64,000 nucleotides of DNA from Kallotenue papyrolyticum (GTDB taxonomy: Bacteria; Chloroflexota; Chloroflexia; Chloroflexales; Kallotenuaceae): contig NZ_JAGA01000002.1 of assembly GCF_000526415.1 (NCBI RefSeq), forward strand, positions 1,294,001 to 1,358,000, written 5' to 3'. The stretch's first letter is position 1. The number at the start of each line of letters is the position of its first letter. The notes below the pieces were generated by a model. The model did no database searches and was not told the origin of the DNA. It saw only the letters and a list, made by a program, of their open reading frames with translations. Positions 31,919 through 40,002 of this stretch are shown here, in pieces. The position numbers and the translations under genes are program-made.

Positions 31919-32840
31919 TGCATTGCCTCTGTGTCTGAATCAGTTCAAGTAGTTGCTTACGTAGGGTCTTGGTCAATCCATATATGTAAATCTGTTTCGG
32001 GCGCTGACTATTGTGATAGCTAGCTCCCTTTTTAGCATAACCTTTCGTCATCCCAATTTCTAGCCAATTTGCTGCTTTGTAGCACGTTCCTGGGAATCGG
32101 TCTGAATCTACAAACGTTTCAACGAATTGCGGAGTTACGGAGTAATAATCAGTCCAGTCATTCACCACCTGCCTAGTAGCTAATGCAAGGATTTTAGAAG
32201 CAAGATTAGGGACACGTACATGGGGCAATATCATGAACCGACTGTTATTGATTACAAGATCACGAATTTCTTCTTCTTTTATAAATTTAGTGAGTAGTTT
32301 GTTTCGTGCTGCAAGATGCCAGGCAGAGGATGAGAAGCATATAGCAGCCACTAGCTCTCCATCTGCCTTGATAAGATACTTGAGACATCTGCCCACGACG
32401 ACTTTATGCCCTAAGTAATGATGAGTATCAACTACTCGATTCCAAACTTGTTCAGCCGAGTTGCCTTTGGCTAACTGTAGGGAAAGTGTAGTCGGATACT
32501 CAATTATAGGAGTTGGTAACTCAGATATAATTGTGGGTTTTGAGTAGGTTTGCCTAGCAAAATTTGGGTCACTCCTATGAGTCTTAACCTTAGAGTCTGG
32601 CAAAACTACAATGTTTAGTTCTTCAAGCTGGCGAAGAACGTCCCGACAAGCTCGATCCTTAAGCCAGCCATTTGGTTGTCGCCAGTTAAGAGTCTCGCAG
32701 ACTCTTTTTGAGATAAAGGTTCGTCCTTGATCGAAATGCTTTCTTACCAGACGTTGAATTATTCTTAGCTCATGCTTGTTAAAACTCCTCCCTCGAATGA
32801 TTATTGCGTCTGGTAGCTCCTGCTTTCTTCGATTAGACAT
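31911..32840 (-). CDS. DruA-like protein (DUF4338) of the DruA-NurA-HerA cassette
   Basis: 309 residues from an ATG at 32840. Strong DUF4338 signature: CETLNWRQPNGWLKDRACRD, THHYLGHKVVVGRCLKYLI, ELVAAICFSSSAWHLAARNK, VINNSRFMILPHVRVPNLAS, PQFVETFVDSDRFPGTCYKA and ANWLEIGMTKGYAKKG. DUF4338 is DruA of the Druantia anti-phage system, whose mechanism is unresolved; in Druantia it accompanies the giant helicase DruE, which is absent here. It is the first gene of cassette 1, nearest attI, with its own promoter candidate 49 bases upstream. Confidence 0.9.
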   Translation of the reverse strand: MSNRRKQELPDAIIIRGRSFNKHELRIIQRLVRKHFDQGRTFISKRVCETLNWRQPNGWLKDRACRDVLRQLEELNIVVLPDSKVKTHRSDPNFARQTYSKPTIISELPTPIIEYPTTLSLQLAKGNSAEQVWNRVVDTHHYLGHKVVVGRCLKYLIKADGELVAAICFSSSAWHLAARNKLLTKFIKEEEIRDLVINNSRFMILPHVRVPNLASKILALATRQVVNDWTDYYSVTPQFVETFVDSDRFPGTCYKAANWLEIGMTKGYAKKGASYHNSQRPKQIYIYGLTKTLRKQLLELIQTQRQCNG

Positions 32841-32888
32841 AATCTATTCCGAGCATGTAGAACGTTGTAAGATAGAACGTGATGAGAG

Positions 32889-32917
32889 ATTATGCCTCAT
32901 AGATCCGAATTGTGCAA
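32889..32917 (-). promoter_or_regulatory. Cassette-borne promoter for the DruA-NurA-HerA operon
   Basis: Read on the minus strand: TTGCAC (32912-32917), 17 bases, CATAAT (32889-32894), lying 49 bases before the DruA-like start. Just upstream is a perfect 14-bp palindrome CTTGATCGATCAAG (32923-32936), possibly an operator. Most integron cassettes lack promoters, so this would make the operon independent of Pc. Confidence 0.55.
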
Positions 32918-32954
32918 TATAGCTTGATCGATCAAGTTATGTCTGAGAATGGCG

Positions 32955-33022
32955 GCACAACTATTATTTAGACCGCTTCCGCCTAATATCCCTACCAGGC
33001 GGCTTAGCCGGATTCCGCCTAA
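32955..33022 (-). other. attI: attI recombination site
   Basis: Minus strand: GTCTAAA (L, 32967-32973), 5-base spacer, GTTGTGC (R, 32955-32961), the same 7-5-7 layout as the simple site of attI1. Two direct repeats TTAGGCGGAA (complement of 32977-32986 and 33013-33022) lie beside it and would be integrase-binding accessory sites. The first cassette starts at the TT of the R core. Confidence 0.8.
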
Positions 33023-33034
33023 ACAGCCATACGG

Positions 33035-33063
33035 TTGCGTTTTGCGGAATGGTTTCGTATAAT
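33035..33063 (+). promoter_or_regulatory. Pint candidate, promoter of intI
   Basis: TTGCGT (33035-33040), 17 bases, TATAAT (33058-33063), directed at intI whose ATG is 106 bases downstream. Confidence 0.6.
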
Positions 33064-33126
33064 GCCTACAGGGGAGATGGGATGGAGAGTGCCAGCCCTA
33101 GCCGCCCTCCTGCGACTCCCACTTCT

Positions 33127-33156
33127 AGCATAGCACGCCGCTGCGCTCATGGTCAA
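33127..33156 (-). promoter_or_regulatory. Pc candidate, cassette promoter
   Basis: Minus strand TTGACC (33151-33156), 18 bases, TATGCT (33127-33132), located in the intI 5' leader and pointing through attI into the cassettes, as Pc does in known integrons. Confidence 0.5.
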
Positions 33157-33168
33157 GAGGTAATCCGC

Positions 33169-34131
33169 ATGCATCCTCCTAAACTCCTCGACCAGGTGCG
33201 CGCCGCCATCCGCCTGAAACACTATTCCAGCCGTACCGAAGCAGCGTATGTGCAGTGGATCAAGCGCTTCGTCCTCTTCCATAACAAACGTCATCCCAAT
33301 GGGTTGGGCGCTGCTGAGGTTGAGGTCTTTCTGACTCATCTGGCGGTGGCTGACCATATCTCCGCCTCCACCCAAAACCAGGCCCTGGCAGCCCTGCTGT
33401 TTCTGTACCGGGAGGTGCTGCACCGGGAACTCGGCGCGATTGACGCCGTTCGTGCCCGTACGGACCGCCGCCTGCCATCCGTCTTGACCAGGGATGAGGT
33501 GCAGCAGGTCATCGCCCACCTGACCGGCACGCATGCGTTGCTGGCCAGGCTGCTCTATGGCAGTGGTCTGCGCCTGTTGGAGTGCCTGCGCCTGCGGGTG
33601 AAAGACGTCGACATCGAACGTCGTGCGCTGCTGGTGCGTGACACCAAGGGCAATGAGGACCGTGTGACCGTGCTCCCCAATGCACTGGTGGAACCCATCA
33701 CGGACCACCTGCGCGCGGTTCGATGCCTGCACGTGGCGGATCTGGCCCGCGGCTATGGCGCGGTCTATTTGCCCGATGCGCTCGACCGTAAGTACCCCAA
33801 TGCCGCCCGCGACTGGGTCTGGCAGTACGTCTTCCCGTCCGACCGACTGTCGGTCGACCCGCGCTCCGGTGTTGTGCGCCGCCACCACGCCGATGAAAGC
33901 GGCCTGCAAAAAGCTGTCCGTGCGGCTGCCAGAGCCGCCGGCATCCCAAAGCGCGTCAGTCCGCACATCTTCCGCCACTCCTTCGCCACTCATCTGCTTG
34001 AAAATGGCTATGACATCCGCACCGTCCAGGAGCTGCTCGGCCACAAAAATGTCAAAACCACGATGATCTACACGCACGTCCTGCAGCGCAGGCGCGGCGG
34101 CCTGGCTGTCCGCAGCCCGCTCGATGGGTAG
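33169..34131 (+). CDS. intI: Integron integrase (tyrosine recombinase IntI)
   Basis: 320 residues from the ATG at 33169 (AAGAGG 8 bases upstream; the longer frame to 33049 is non-protein-like). The SAM-like N-domain includes [20 protein letters not shown] and [20 protein letters not shown]. Catalytic residues: Arg in [20 protein letters not shown] (about 132), His and Arg in [17 protein letters not shown] (about 265), His in [16 protein letters not shown] and the Tyr nucleophile at about 300. The segment [20 protein letters not shown] with [16 protein letters not shown] is the extra domain that separates IntI from XerC/D. IntI inserts and excises cassettes at attI and attC. It diverges from the array, the standard layout. 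Confidence 0.96.
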   Translation: MHPPKLLDQVRAAIRLKHYSSRTEAAYVQWIKRFVLFHNKRHPNGLGAAEVEVFLTHLAVADHISASTQNQALAALLFLYREVLHRELGAIDAVRARTDRRLPSVLTRDEVQQVIAHLTGTHALLARLLYGSGLRLLECLRLRVKDVDIERRALLVRDTKGNEDRVTVLPNALVEPITDHLRAVRCLHVADLARGYGAVYLPDALDRKYPNAARDWVWQYVFPSDRLSVDPRSGVVRRHHADESGLQKAVRAAARAAGIPKRVSPHIFRHSFATHLLENGYDIRTVQELLGHKNVKTTMIYTHVLQRRRGGLAVRSPLDG

Positions 34132-34222
34132 CAGCTCGACGGCGACTTCATCGCGGGCGCTGGCTTGGATGCCCCGGCTGCTGCCGCCTGCAGGCGGCAC
34201 AACGGTCCTTCCTGCGCCAGCA

Positions 34223-34763
34223 TCAGTCGGTCGCTGTGCCCCCGCCCTGCTGGGCTAGCGCGCGCACCAGCTCCGGATGGAGCTGCCAGCGCCCCGCTAC
34301 CAGCACTTGCTGGTCCCACGGGAAGATCACCAGCGCATCGCTGACCAGCGCACACAGGTCGGAGCGCGGGTCGGCCCAGTTATGGCTGACCAGCACCGCC
34401 CTCAGCACCTGCTGCGCCCCCCGTTCGCGCACCCGCTCGGCCACCGCCGTAGCGTCTCATCGGTGTCGGCGATCTCGTCGATCACCGCCACCCGCCGGCC
34501 CGCGACCGCAGCGGCCACATCGACCTGCCAGACCGGATGGGGGTGGACCACCTGGTCCTGGGCGCGACGGTTGATCCGCACGGGGACGAGGTCGCAGCGC
34601 AGGCGATCACGGTGGCCGGCAGCAGCCCGGCCCGCGCCACGCCGATGATCGTGTCGGTCTGCTGTTGGACCAGCGACTCGGCGAGCGCATGGCACAGTTG
34701 CACAAAGCGCTCCCAGGTGACCGTCTCTACACCGTCGCGGTGGGCATAATCGTAGCTTTGCAT
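34223..34763 (-). pseudogene. Phosphoribosyltransferase, broken by two frameshifts
   Basis: Starting at an ATG at 34763, MQSYDYAHRDGVETVTWERF continues to TIIGVARAGLLPATVIACA, then shifts frame to LRCDLVPVRINRRAQDQVVH, with VAVIDEIADTDETL as the PRPP-binding loop equivalent. A second shift leads to AERVRERGAQQVLRAVLVSH and LVIFPWDQQVLVAGRWQLHP, ending at 34223. All pieces of a type-I PRTase are present in order, so the gene was lost by two small indels. It adjoins intI tail to tail. Confidence 0.8.
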
Positions 34764-35102
34764 CTGCTCACACTCCTTTGCATAGATCCTGTTTGGGAGG
34801 TGGACCATTCGCCACTCCAGGTAGCGTGACATAGCCCGGGATCGTGGGGTGATGCGGCGCCCAGGCTGCCCACACGTCGCGCGCCTACCGCTCATAGGCT
34901 TCTCCTTTGCCCGGCGCGCTGCCGCTGTGTGTCGCGCGGTGAGTGGGCCGACACCTCAGGCGCGCTCGCATGGCTTCAGCGGATCGAGCGCAGCGCGATT
35001 GTCATGCCTGTGTTGTGTGACTTGTTACTTGCCTGCCGCAGGTGCATACCCTATTGTGTACGCTATCGTCAAGCATCGCACACCTTCGTAGAAGGCATAA
35101 CC
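34764..35102. other. Non-coding stretch beside the integron platform
   Basis: About 340 bases with no frame that looks like protein and no promoter I trust. It lies between two dead genes, transcribed away from each other, and may hold their former regulatory regions. Confidence 0.4.
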
Positions 35103-35640
35103 ATGGCTCGTCATCGGTTCGGAGCATCCGCCAGCGCGTCTGGATTCCTGTACGGCTTCCTCGGTGTCTGTAGCTTCAGCCTGACTCTTCCGGCTACGCG
35201 CGTGACAACGGCTGAGCTGGAGCCCACGTTTGTTGGCCTGGGGCGCGCTGGTCGCAGCAACATTCGCTGCGCTGTTGCTGGTGATCACCCGGCAACCTCG
35301 ACCATCTCGGCGGCACGTGCGAAGTTTGGCCTTGGTCGCTGCCGGCGTTGTTGTTGGGTTTCCGCTCTTGTTGGCTTGGGCGCTCCGCTTTGTTCCCGCC
35401 AACCATGGAGCGATCATGCGCGGCATCCAGCCGCTGGCAACCGCGATTGCGGGTGTTGCGCGCGGGCAAACGTCCTTGGGACGGCTTTTGGATCGCCGCC
35501 GTCGCCGGCAGCGCGACGGTGGTCGCCTTCGCCGTGTTCTCTGGCGGCGCCCTTCACGCCGCTGACCTGGCGCTGCTCGGCGCTGTTGTCGCCGCACCGG
35601 TAGCGCGCGGCGCGCTTTGCCAGACCTCGATCCCAACATC
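35103..35640 (+). pseudogene. DMT/EamA-type transporter, frameshifted and truncated
   Basis: From an ATG at 35103: SGFLYGFLGVCSFSLTLPAT then RVTTAELEPTFVGLGRA; the frame then changes to AWGALVAATFAALLLVITRQ and VAAGVVVGFPLLLAWALRFV with PANHGAIMRGIQPLATAIAG, and changes again to FWIAAVAGSATVVAFAVFSG with ALHAADLALLGAVVAAP. This is the first half of a ten-helix EamA transporter in at least three frames; the second half is missing after about 35640. Confidence 0.75.
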
Positions 35641-35880
35641 ACCTTGTACGCCGTACAGCAGCGTCGGCTCCAATGCATTGCTCGGCGGCGTGGTTTTCCA
35701 CGATCGCTGTACTCGAACGCTGATACGTGGCGCCATCAGGTTGAGGTTGCTCCCCACGCTGAACAGTGCCGCCACTCCAACATTGCTGACCACGCTGCCC
35801 TTGCCGTGTCGCGCCAGCGGCATATAGAGCGGCAACCGGCCAACGCAGGCGCCTATCGTACGCCCAGGCACCTCGGTCAC
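35554..35880 (-). pseudogene. Unassigned fragment
   Basis: A minus frame with GRLPLYMPLARHGKGSVVSN followed by VGVAALFSVGSNLNLMAPRI and LLYGVQGDVGIEVWQ looks protein-like in composition, but has no good start and runs antisense into the transporter relic. I do not recognise it. It may be a third decayed gene in this zone. Confidence 0.3.
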
Positions 35881-35951
35881 CTGCCCGGTGACCTGCTCGC
35901 CCGCTCGTCGCGCGGCGGATGCTGTTCAGATGGCACGCCGCTCAGGTGGTG

Positions 35952-36479
35952 CTACAGGCGGCGCATGCTCGCCTGCCCCGCCGGCAGCAGCAGGGCGATC
36001 TCGCCGGCGTTCCACCAGAAGTGGACATCCAGGCGCGGTGCGCTGACCAGCCCAGGCACGAGGGTGCAGAGCCAGGCGATCGGCCCGCCCGGCGGCGCGT
36101 TCTGCGCCAGCCAGCCGCCGCGCCCGAAGAAGCCCGGCAATCCCTGGGCCGCGCCGAGCGGCAGCCCGGCCTCGGCCAGCCGTTGCACCTCTTGAAGATA
36201 CATGACGAACATGTAGGTGTGTTCGGCCATGTGCGCGCCGGCCCAGATCAGCAGGAGCCACATCCAGCGGCGCAGCCCGGCGGCGAGCACGTAGATCAGC
36301 GCGAGCAGCACAGCCAGGTTCCAGCCGAAATGGACGATCTCGGTGTTCAGCGGCGAGATGATGCCGCTGGCGGCCTTGAGCGGCCAGCCCAGCACGTGGT
36401 ACTGTGTCCACTGCGCCAGGTGCTCAATGGTATGCAGGCTCTGCGTGACGAGCAGGATGCCGAGCATCGTGGCGGGCAT
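35952..36479 (-). CDS. Membrane protein with paired HxxEH motifs
   Basis: About 175 residues from the ATG at 36479 (a GTG at 36563 is an alternative). Segments MPATMLGILLVTQSLHTIEH, FGWNLAVLLALIYVLAAGL, WMWLLLIWAGAHMAEHTYMF and a C-terminal region with DVHFWWNAGEIALLLPAG suggest four helices. HTIEH and HMAEH are spaced to face each other across two helices and could bind heme or metal. I know similar unannotated Chloroflexota proteins but no function. Downstream of alpha-mannosidase on the same strand, separated by about 150 bases. Confidence 0.6.
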   Translation of the reverse strand: MPATMLGILLVTQSLHTIEHLAQWTQYHVLGWPLKAASGIISPLNTEIVHFGWNLAVLLALIYVLAAGLRRWMWLLLIWAGAHMAEHTYMFVMYLQEVQRLAEAGLPLGAAQGLPGFFGRGGWLAQNAPPGGPIAWLCTLVPGLVSAPRLDVHFWWNAGEIALLLPAGQASMRRL

Positions 36480-36631
36480 GCCGCGGTGCCGAGCCCGGCT
36501 CGTCCACGCCTGACTGCCCACAACGCCACGGCGCGACCGGACGGCCAAGTGGGCGGTGCTCACCAGGCACTGCCAGTCGATCGCGAGCCGGTGGAGCCGG
36601 TCGTCCTGCGGCTGTGCGCGCCTGGCGCGCC

Positions 36632-39600
36632 TTACCCGCGCGCCAGGCGCACGCGAAAGGTGCGAATCTCGAACGGACGGATGGCGAAGCGCAGCACCGT
36701 GCCGTCCACCTCCACCGCGCCGCTGTGCTCCTCTAGCAGATTGCACGCTTCGGCTGCGGCGATCGGCCAGGCAAAGTGGAGCTGTGCCCTGCCGCGCCGG
36801 TTGTGCGCTTCGTACACGCGCACGATGAGGCCGTCGCCGTCCTCCGCCGTCTTGATCGTATCGATGACCACATGCGTCGCATCACAGGCGACCAACGACC
36901 TGGGCGCGCGCTCGCCGCCGCTCTCGCGCGCCCCAACCGCCACCTCCAGCGGCGCATTCAGCTCCGCGGCGCGGCGCACCACCTCCCCGGCCTGCCAGCC
37001 GCCACCGTGCGGCAGCAGGGCGTAGGTGAAGCGGTGCAGGCCCTGATCGGCATCAGGATCGGGCCAGACCGCCGATTTGAGCAGCGTCAGCCGGATCGTG
37101 GCGTGGTGCACGTCCGCGCCATACCTGGCGTCGTTGAGCAGCGCCACGCCATAGCCGTCTTCGGAGAGATCGATCCAGCGATGCGCGCAGGTCTCGAAGC
37201 GGGCCAGATCCCAGGAGGTGTTGCGATGCGTCGGCCGGTCCACCGCGCCGAACTGGATCTCGTGCGTGGCGTGCGTGGCGTTGATCGCCAGCGGAAAGGC
37301 GGCCTTGAGCAGAAGCTGATGCTCGTGCCAGTCGATCTCAGTCTCGATGTCGATACGCGGTAGATCGCGGTAGATCAGTATGCGCTGGCGCATGCTGGAG
37401 CGCTGGAAGCGGCGTGTCAGCTCCACGCCAACGCGGATCGGCCCGCGCTCGAGCACCGTCAGCCGTTCGAGCGTCTGGAGCGGATAGGCCTTTTCCTCGA
37501 AGAAATGGTCGATGTCCCAGGCATCGTAGCGCAGTGGACGATCTTCGAACACCACCAGCGCGTTGGCGCGCTGACCCGGGGCGATCACCTCGCGCTCGTA
37601 GCGCTTGTCCCACAGCGAGACGATCTCGCCGTGCTCATCCAGCCGGAGGCGGAAGAAGCGATTTTCGAGCCGCTCCGCGGTGATGATCAAGTCAGCCTCC
37701 GCTGCGACGCTAGCCTGCGCCACGCCGACGGGCCCATGCGCCGGCGCATCAGGCGTGGTGGGTAGGGGCGCCACCCCGTAGGCCGGCACCGCGACCCCGG
37801 CGATCAACAGGCCACGTGCGCCGTCCAGCCGTTCGACCGCCTGCGCCTGGCCATGCCACGCCTCGGCCGCCTCGATCAGCGCCTCGGGCACAAAGATCGG
37901 CTCGTGACGCTCCCAGCCCAGCGGGTTGACCGCGAAGAGTCCGCTGTGTTCGCCAAGGATGGTCTCGAGCGCAGCCGTACGCACCTCCTGCGCAATGCGC
38001 TCGATGGTGGCATACTGCGCGCGCGCCTCGCGGTACACCTCGGTGATCGACGAGCCGGGCAGAATATCGTGGAACTGGTTGAGCAGGATCAGCTTCCAGC
38101 CCGCGTTGAGCTGCTCGCGCCGCGAGCGGTAGTTGCCCAGCGCTGTCGCCCAGGCGTCCAGAAACTCGGCAGCGTGATAGCTCTGCTCGGCGCGGCGGTT
38201 GGCCTGCTTGATCCACGCCTGGCTGGTGAACGTGCCGCGGTGGTACTCCAGATACAGCTCGCCCACCCACACCGGCAGGTGCGGATGCGCCGCAACGCGC
38301 TCGTGCAGGCGCGCAAAGTAGTCGTTGGCGCGGCCCCAGCGCACCTGCGGTAGCCCGGGCATGTCCTTCAGGCGGCGCGCACTTTCAAGTTGTTCGAGCG
38401 TCGGCCCGCCGCCGCCATCGCCGTAACCGGTCAGGTGCAACAGCTCATGATTGATCGCCTTCTGGCGATATTCGCGCCACGCGCCGGCGATCTCGCGTGG
38501 CGTCAGATAGCCGTTGTAGGTGTAGGTCCGGCCGTGGGGATCGGGGGTGGTCACGAAGTGCGCCAGCACCTCCGAGCCGTCGATGCCACGCCAGCGGAAG
38601 GTGTCGTAGGGCATGCGGTTGAATTGATTCCAACTGATTTTGGTGGTCATAAACGTGTCGATGCCGCAGCCGCGCATGATCTGCGGCAGCGCCGCCGAGT
38701 AGCCGAAGACATCGGGCATCCACAGCACGCGGTCGCGGATGCCGAACTCCTCCTGGAAAAAGCGCATGCCGTGCATGAACTGGCGTACCAGTGACTCGCC
38801 CGCGGGCAGGTTGCAGTCGGCTTCAAGCCACATCGCGCCGATCGGCTCCCAGCGGCCTTCGCGCACGCGCGCCTTGATCTGCGCATACAGCTCAGGATAA
38901 TCCTCTTTGATCCAGGCGTAGAGCTGCGGCGTCGAAGCGGCAAAGGTAAACTCCGCATCCTGTTCCATCAGGCGCAGCACGGTTGAAAAGGTATGCGCCG
39001 TCTTCTGCCGCGTGCGCCACAGCGGCCAGAGCCAGGCCACATCGATATGGGCATGCCCGACGGTGACGATCTGCGGACGCGCACCGGGCGTGAGCGCGCC
39101 GGGCCAGTGCTGTGCCAGGTAGGCATTGGCGGTGCGCACCGACTCATACAGTGCCTCCGGCAGCACGCCGGCAATCTGGAAGCCCTGCGCGTTGACCCAG
39201 GCTGCCGGACCGCCGCGCAGATCGAGCAGATTGACGGCCTGGTTGAGCCACAGCAACAGCGTGCTGCGCTCCAGGCCGTTGGCATCAAGCTGCTCGATCG
39301 CCTCGATGCCGACGCGCAGGGTATGGGCCAGCTCCCAGGTGGGCGCGTCTACCTGCACCAGCTCCAACCCGCCGAAGGGTTGCGGCTGGGCCACATGCGC
39401 CTGGAGGAAGATCGTGTCGCCGTCGTGCAGCGCGGGCAGCCGCGCCAGGCGGTGCTCGGCGTCGAGGCCGGCGAAGGGTACATCGTCGATGAAGATCTGC
39501 GACTCGATCAGGTCGGCGGACCACTGGGTGGCGTCGGCGCGCCAGCGCAGGTGGAACCAGAGTGGCGTTGCGGCCAGCTCCGGCGGGATCTGCAGTGTCT

Positions 39601-39808
39601 GGCGCAACCACACCGTGCGCAGGGGCGCGCCCCAGCGATCGCCACGGCGCAGCGGCTGCCAGGGCGCGTCGCGCAGCGCCGACGGCCGGCTCAGCGGCGT
39701 CGGACTCGTCGGCAGATACTGCGTCGCGTCCAGGGGCACGATCCGACGCCACGCGGCGCGCTGCAGGAGTTCGGCATACTGGCGCAGTTTGTCGAGGGTC
39801 AGCAGCAT
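36632..39808 (-). CDS. Alpha-mannosidase, glycoside hydrolase family 38
   Basis: 1058 residues from the ATG at 39808; an extension to 39847 is open but less likely. The GH38 catalytic domain starts at about residue 250 with VTVGHAHIDVAWLWPLWRTR (zinc His and Asp). The nucleophile Asp is in VLWMPDVFGYSAALPQIMRG at about 362, then YDTFRWRGIDGSEVLAHFVT. The N-terminal domain and the long C-terminal beta-sandwich (LTVLERGPIRVGVELTRRFQ, IETEIDWHEHQLLLKAAFPL) are typical of the large bacterial and archaeal enzymes. No signal peptide, so it degrades imported mannosides in the cytoplasm. Divergent from the xylosidase operon with LacI-like operators between. Confidence 0.95.
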   Translation of the reverse strand: MLLTLDKLRQYAELLQRAAWRRIVPLDATQYLPTSPTPLSRPSALRDAPWQPLRRGDRWGAPLRTVWLRQTLQIPPELAATPLWFHLRWRADATQWSADLIESQIFIDDVPFAGLDAEHRLARLPALHDGDTIFLQAHVAQPQPFGGLELVQVDAPTWELAHTLRVGIEAIEQLDANGLERSTLLLWLNQAVNLLDLRGGPAAWVNAQGFQIAGVLPEALYESVRTANAYLAQHWPGALTPGARPQIVTVGHAHIDVAWLWPLWRTRQKTAHTFSTVLRLMEQDAEFTFAASTPQLYAWIKEDYPELYAQIKARVREGRWEPIGAMWLEADCNLPAGESLVRQFMHGMRFFQEEFGIRDRVLWMPDVFGYSAALPQIMRGCGIDTFMTTKISWNQFNRMPYDTFRWRGIDGSEVLAHFVTTPDPHGRTYTYNGYLTPREIAGAWREYRQKAINHELLHLTGYGDGGGGPTLEQLESARRLKDMPGLPQVRWGRANDYFARLHERVAAHPHLPVWVGELYLEYHRGTFTSQAWIKQANRRAEQSYHAAEFLDAWATALGNYRSRREQLNAGWKLILLNQFHDILPGSSITEVYREARAQYATIERIAQEVRTAALETILGEHSGLFAVNPLGWERHEPIFVPEALIEAAEAWHGQAQAVERLDGARGLLIAGVAVPAYGVAPLPTTPDAPAHGPVGVAQASVAAEADLIITAERLENRFFRLRLDEHGEIVSLWDKRYEREVIAPGQRANALVVFEDRPLRYDAWDIDHFFEEKAYPLQTLERLTVLERGPIRVGVELTRRFQRSSMRQRILIYRDLPRIDIETEIDWHEHQLLLKAAFPLAINATHATHEIQFGAVDRPTHRNTSWDLARFETCAHRWIDLSEDGYGVALLNDARYGADVHHATIRLTLLKSAVWPDPDADQGLHRFTYALLPHGGGWQAGEVVRRAAELNAPLEVAVGARESGGERAPRSLVACDATHVVIDTIKTAEDGDGLIVRVYEAHNRRGRAQLHFAWPIAAAEACNLLEEHSGAVEVDGTVLRFAIRPFEIRTFRVRLARG

Positions 39809-39880
39809 CGCGCGTATCCTTGTTGTGTTCAGGCTGGGCGGCAGCATTGTAGCACAGGCGCGCTCGCGCCGGCGGTTGTT

Positions 39881-39896
39881 GGGATAACGTTTTCAT
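39881..39896. promoter_or_regulatory. LacI-family-type operator 1
   Basis: GGATAACGTTTTCATA, a near-palindrome around AACGTT, resembles operators of LacI/GalR-family regulators. It lies 73 bases upstream of the mannosidase ATG. Confidence 0.5.
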
Positions 39897-39921
39897 AAGA
39901 TCAGCGGTGGTGGGCGATGAC

Positions 39922-39962
39922 TTGACGATTTGCTTGGTTTGCTCCATGATGATAACGTATGC
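39922..39962 (+). promoter_or_regulatory. Promoter and overlapping operator 2 for the xylosidase operon
   Basis: TTGACG (39922-39927), 17 bases, CATGAT (39945-39950). The -10 runs into ATGATAACGTATGC (39948-39962), which shares GATAACGT with operator 1. A repressor bound here would block RNA polymerase. No LacI-type gene is in the window. Confidence 0.45.
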
Positions 39963-40002
39963 GCAGCACGCGGCGTGTTCCACCAGCACAAGGATCGCGT
40001 TC

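Noticed and set aside
31911-32840. Full Druantia system
   Set aside because: Only a DruA-like protein is present; DruE and the other Druantia components are absent from the neighbourhood.
33049-33168. Longer start for the integrase at 33049
   Set aside because: The extra 40 residues do not resemble the IntI N-terminus and would overlap the TATAAT promoter; the ATG at 33169 has a proper ribosome-binding site.
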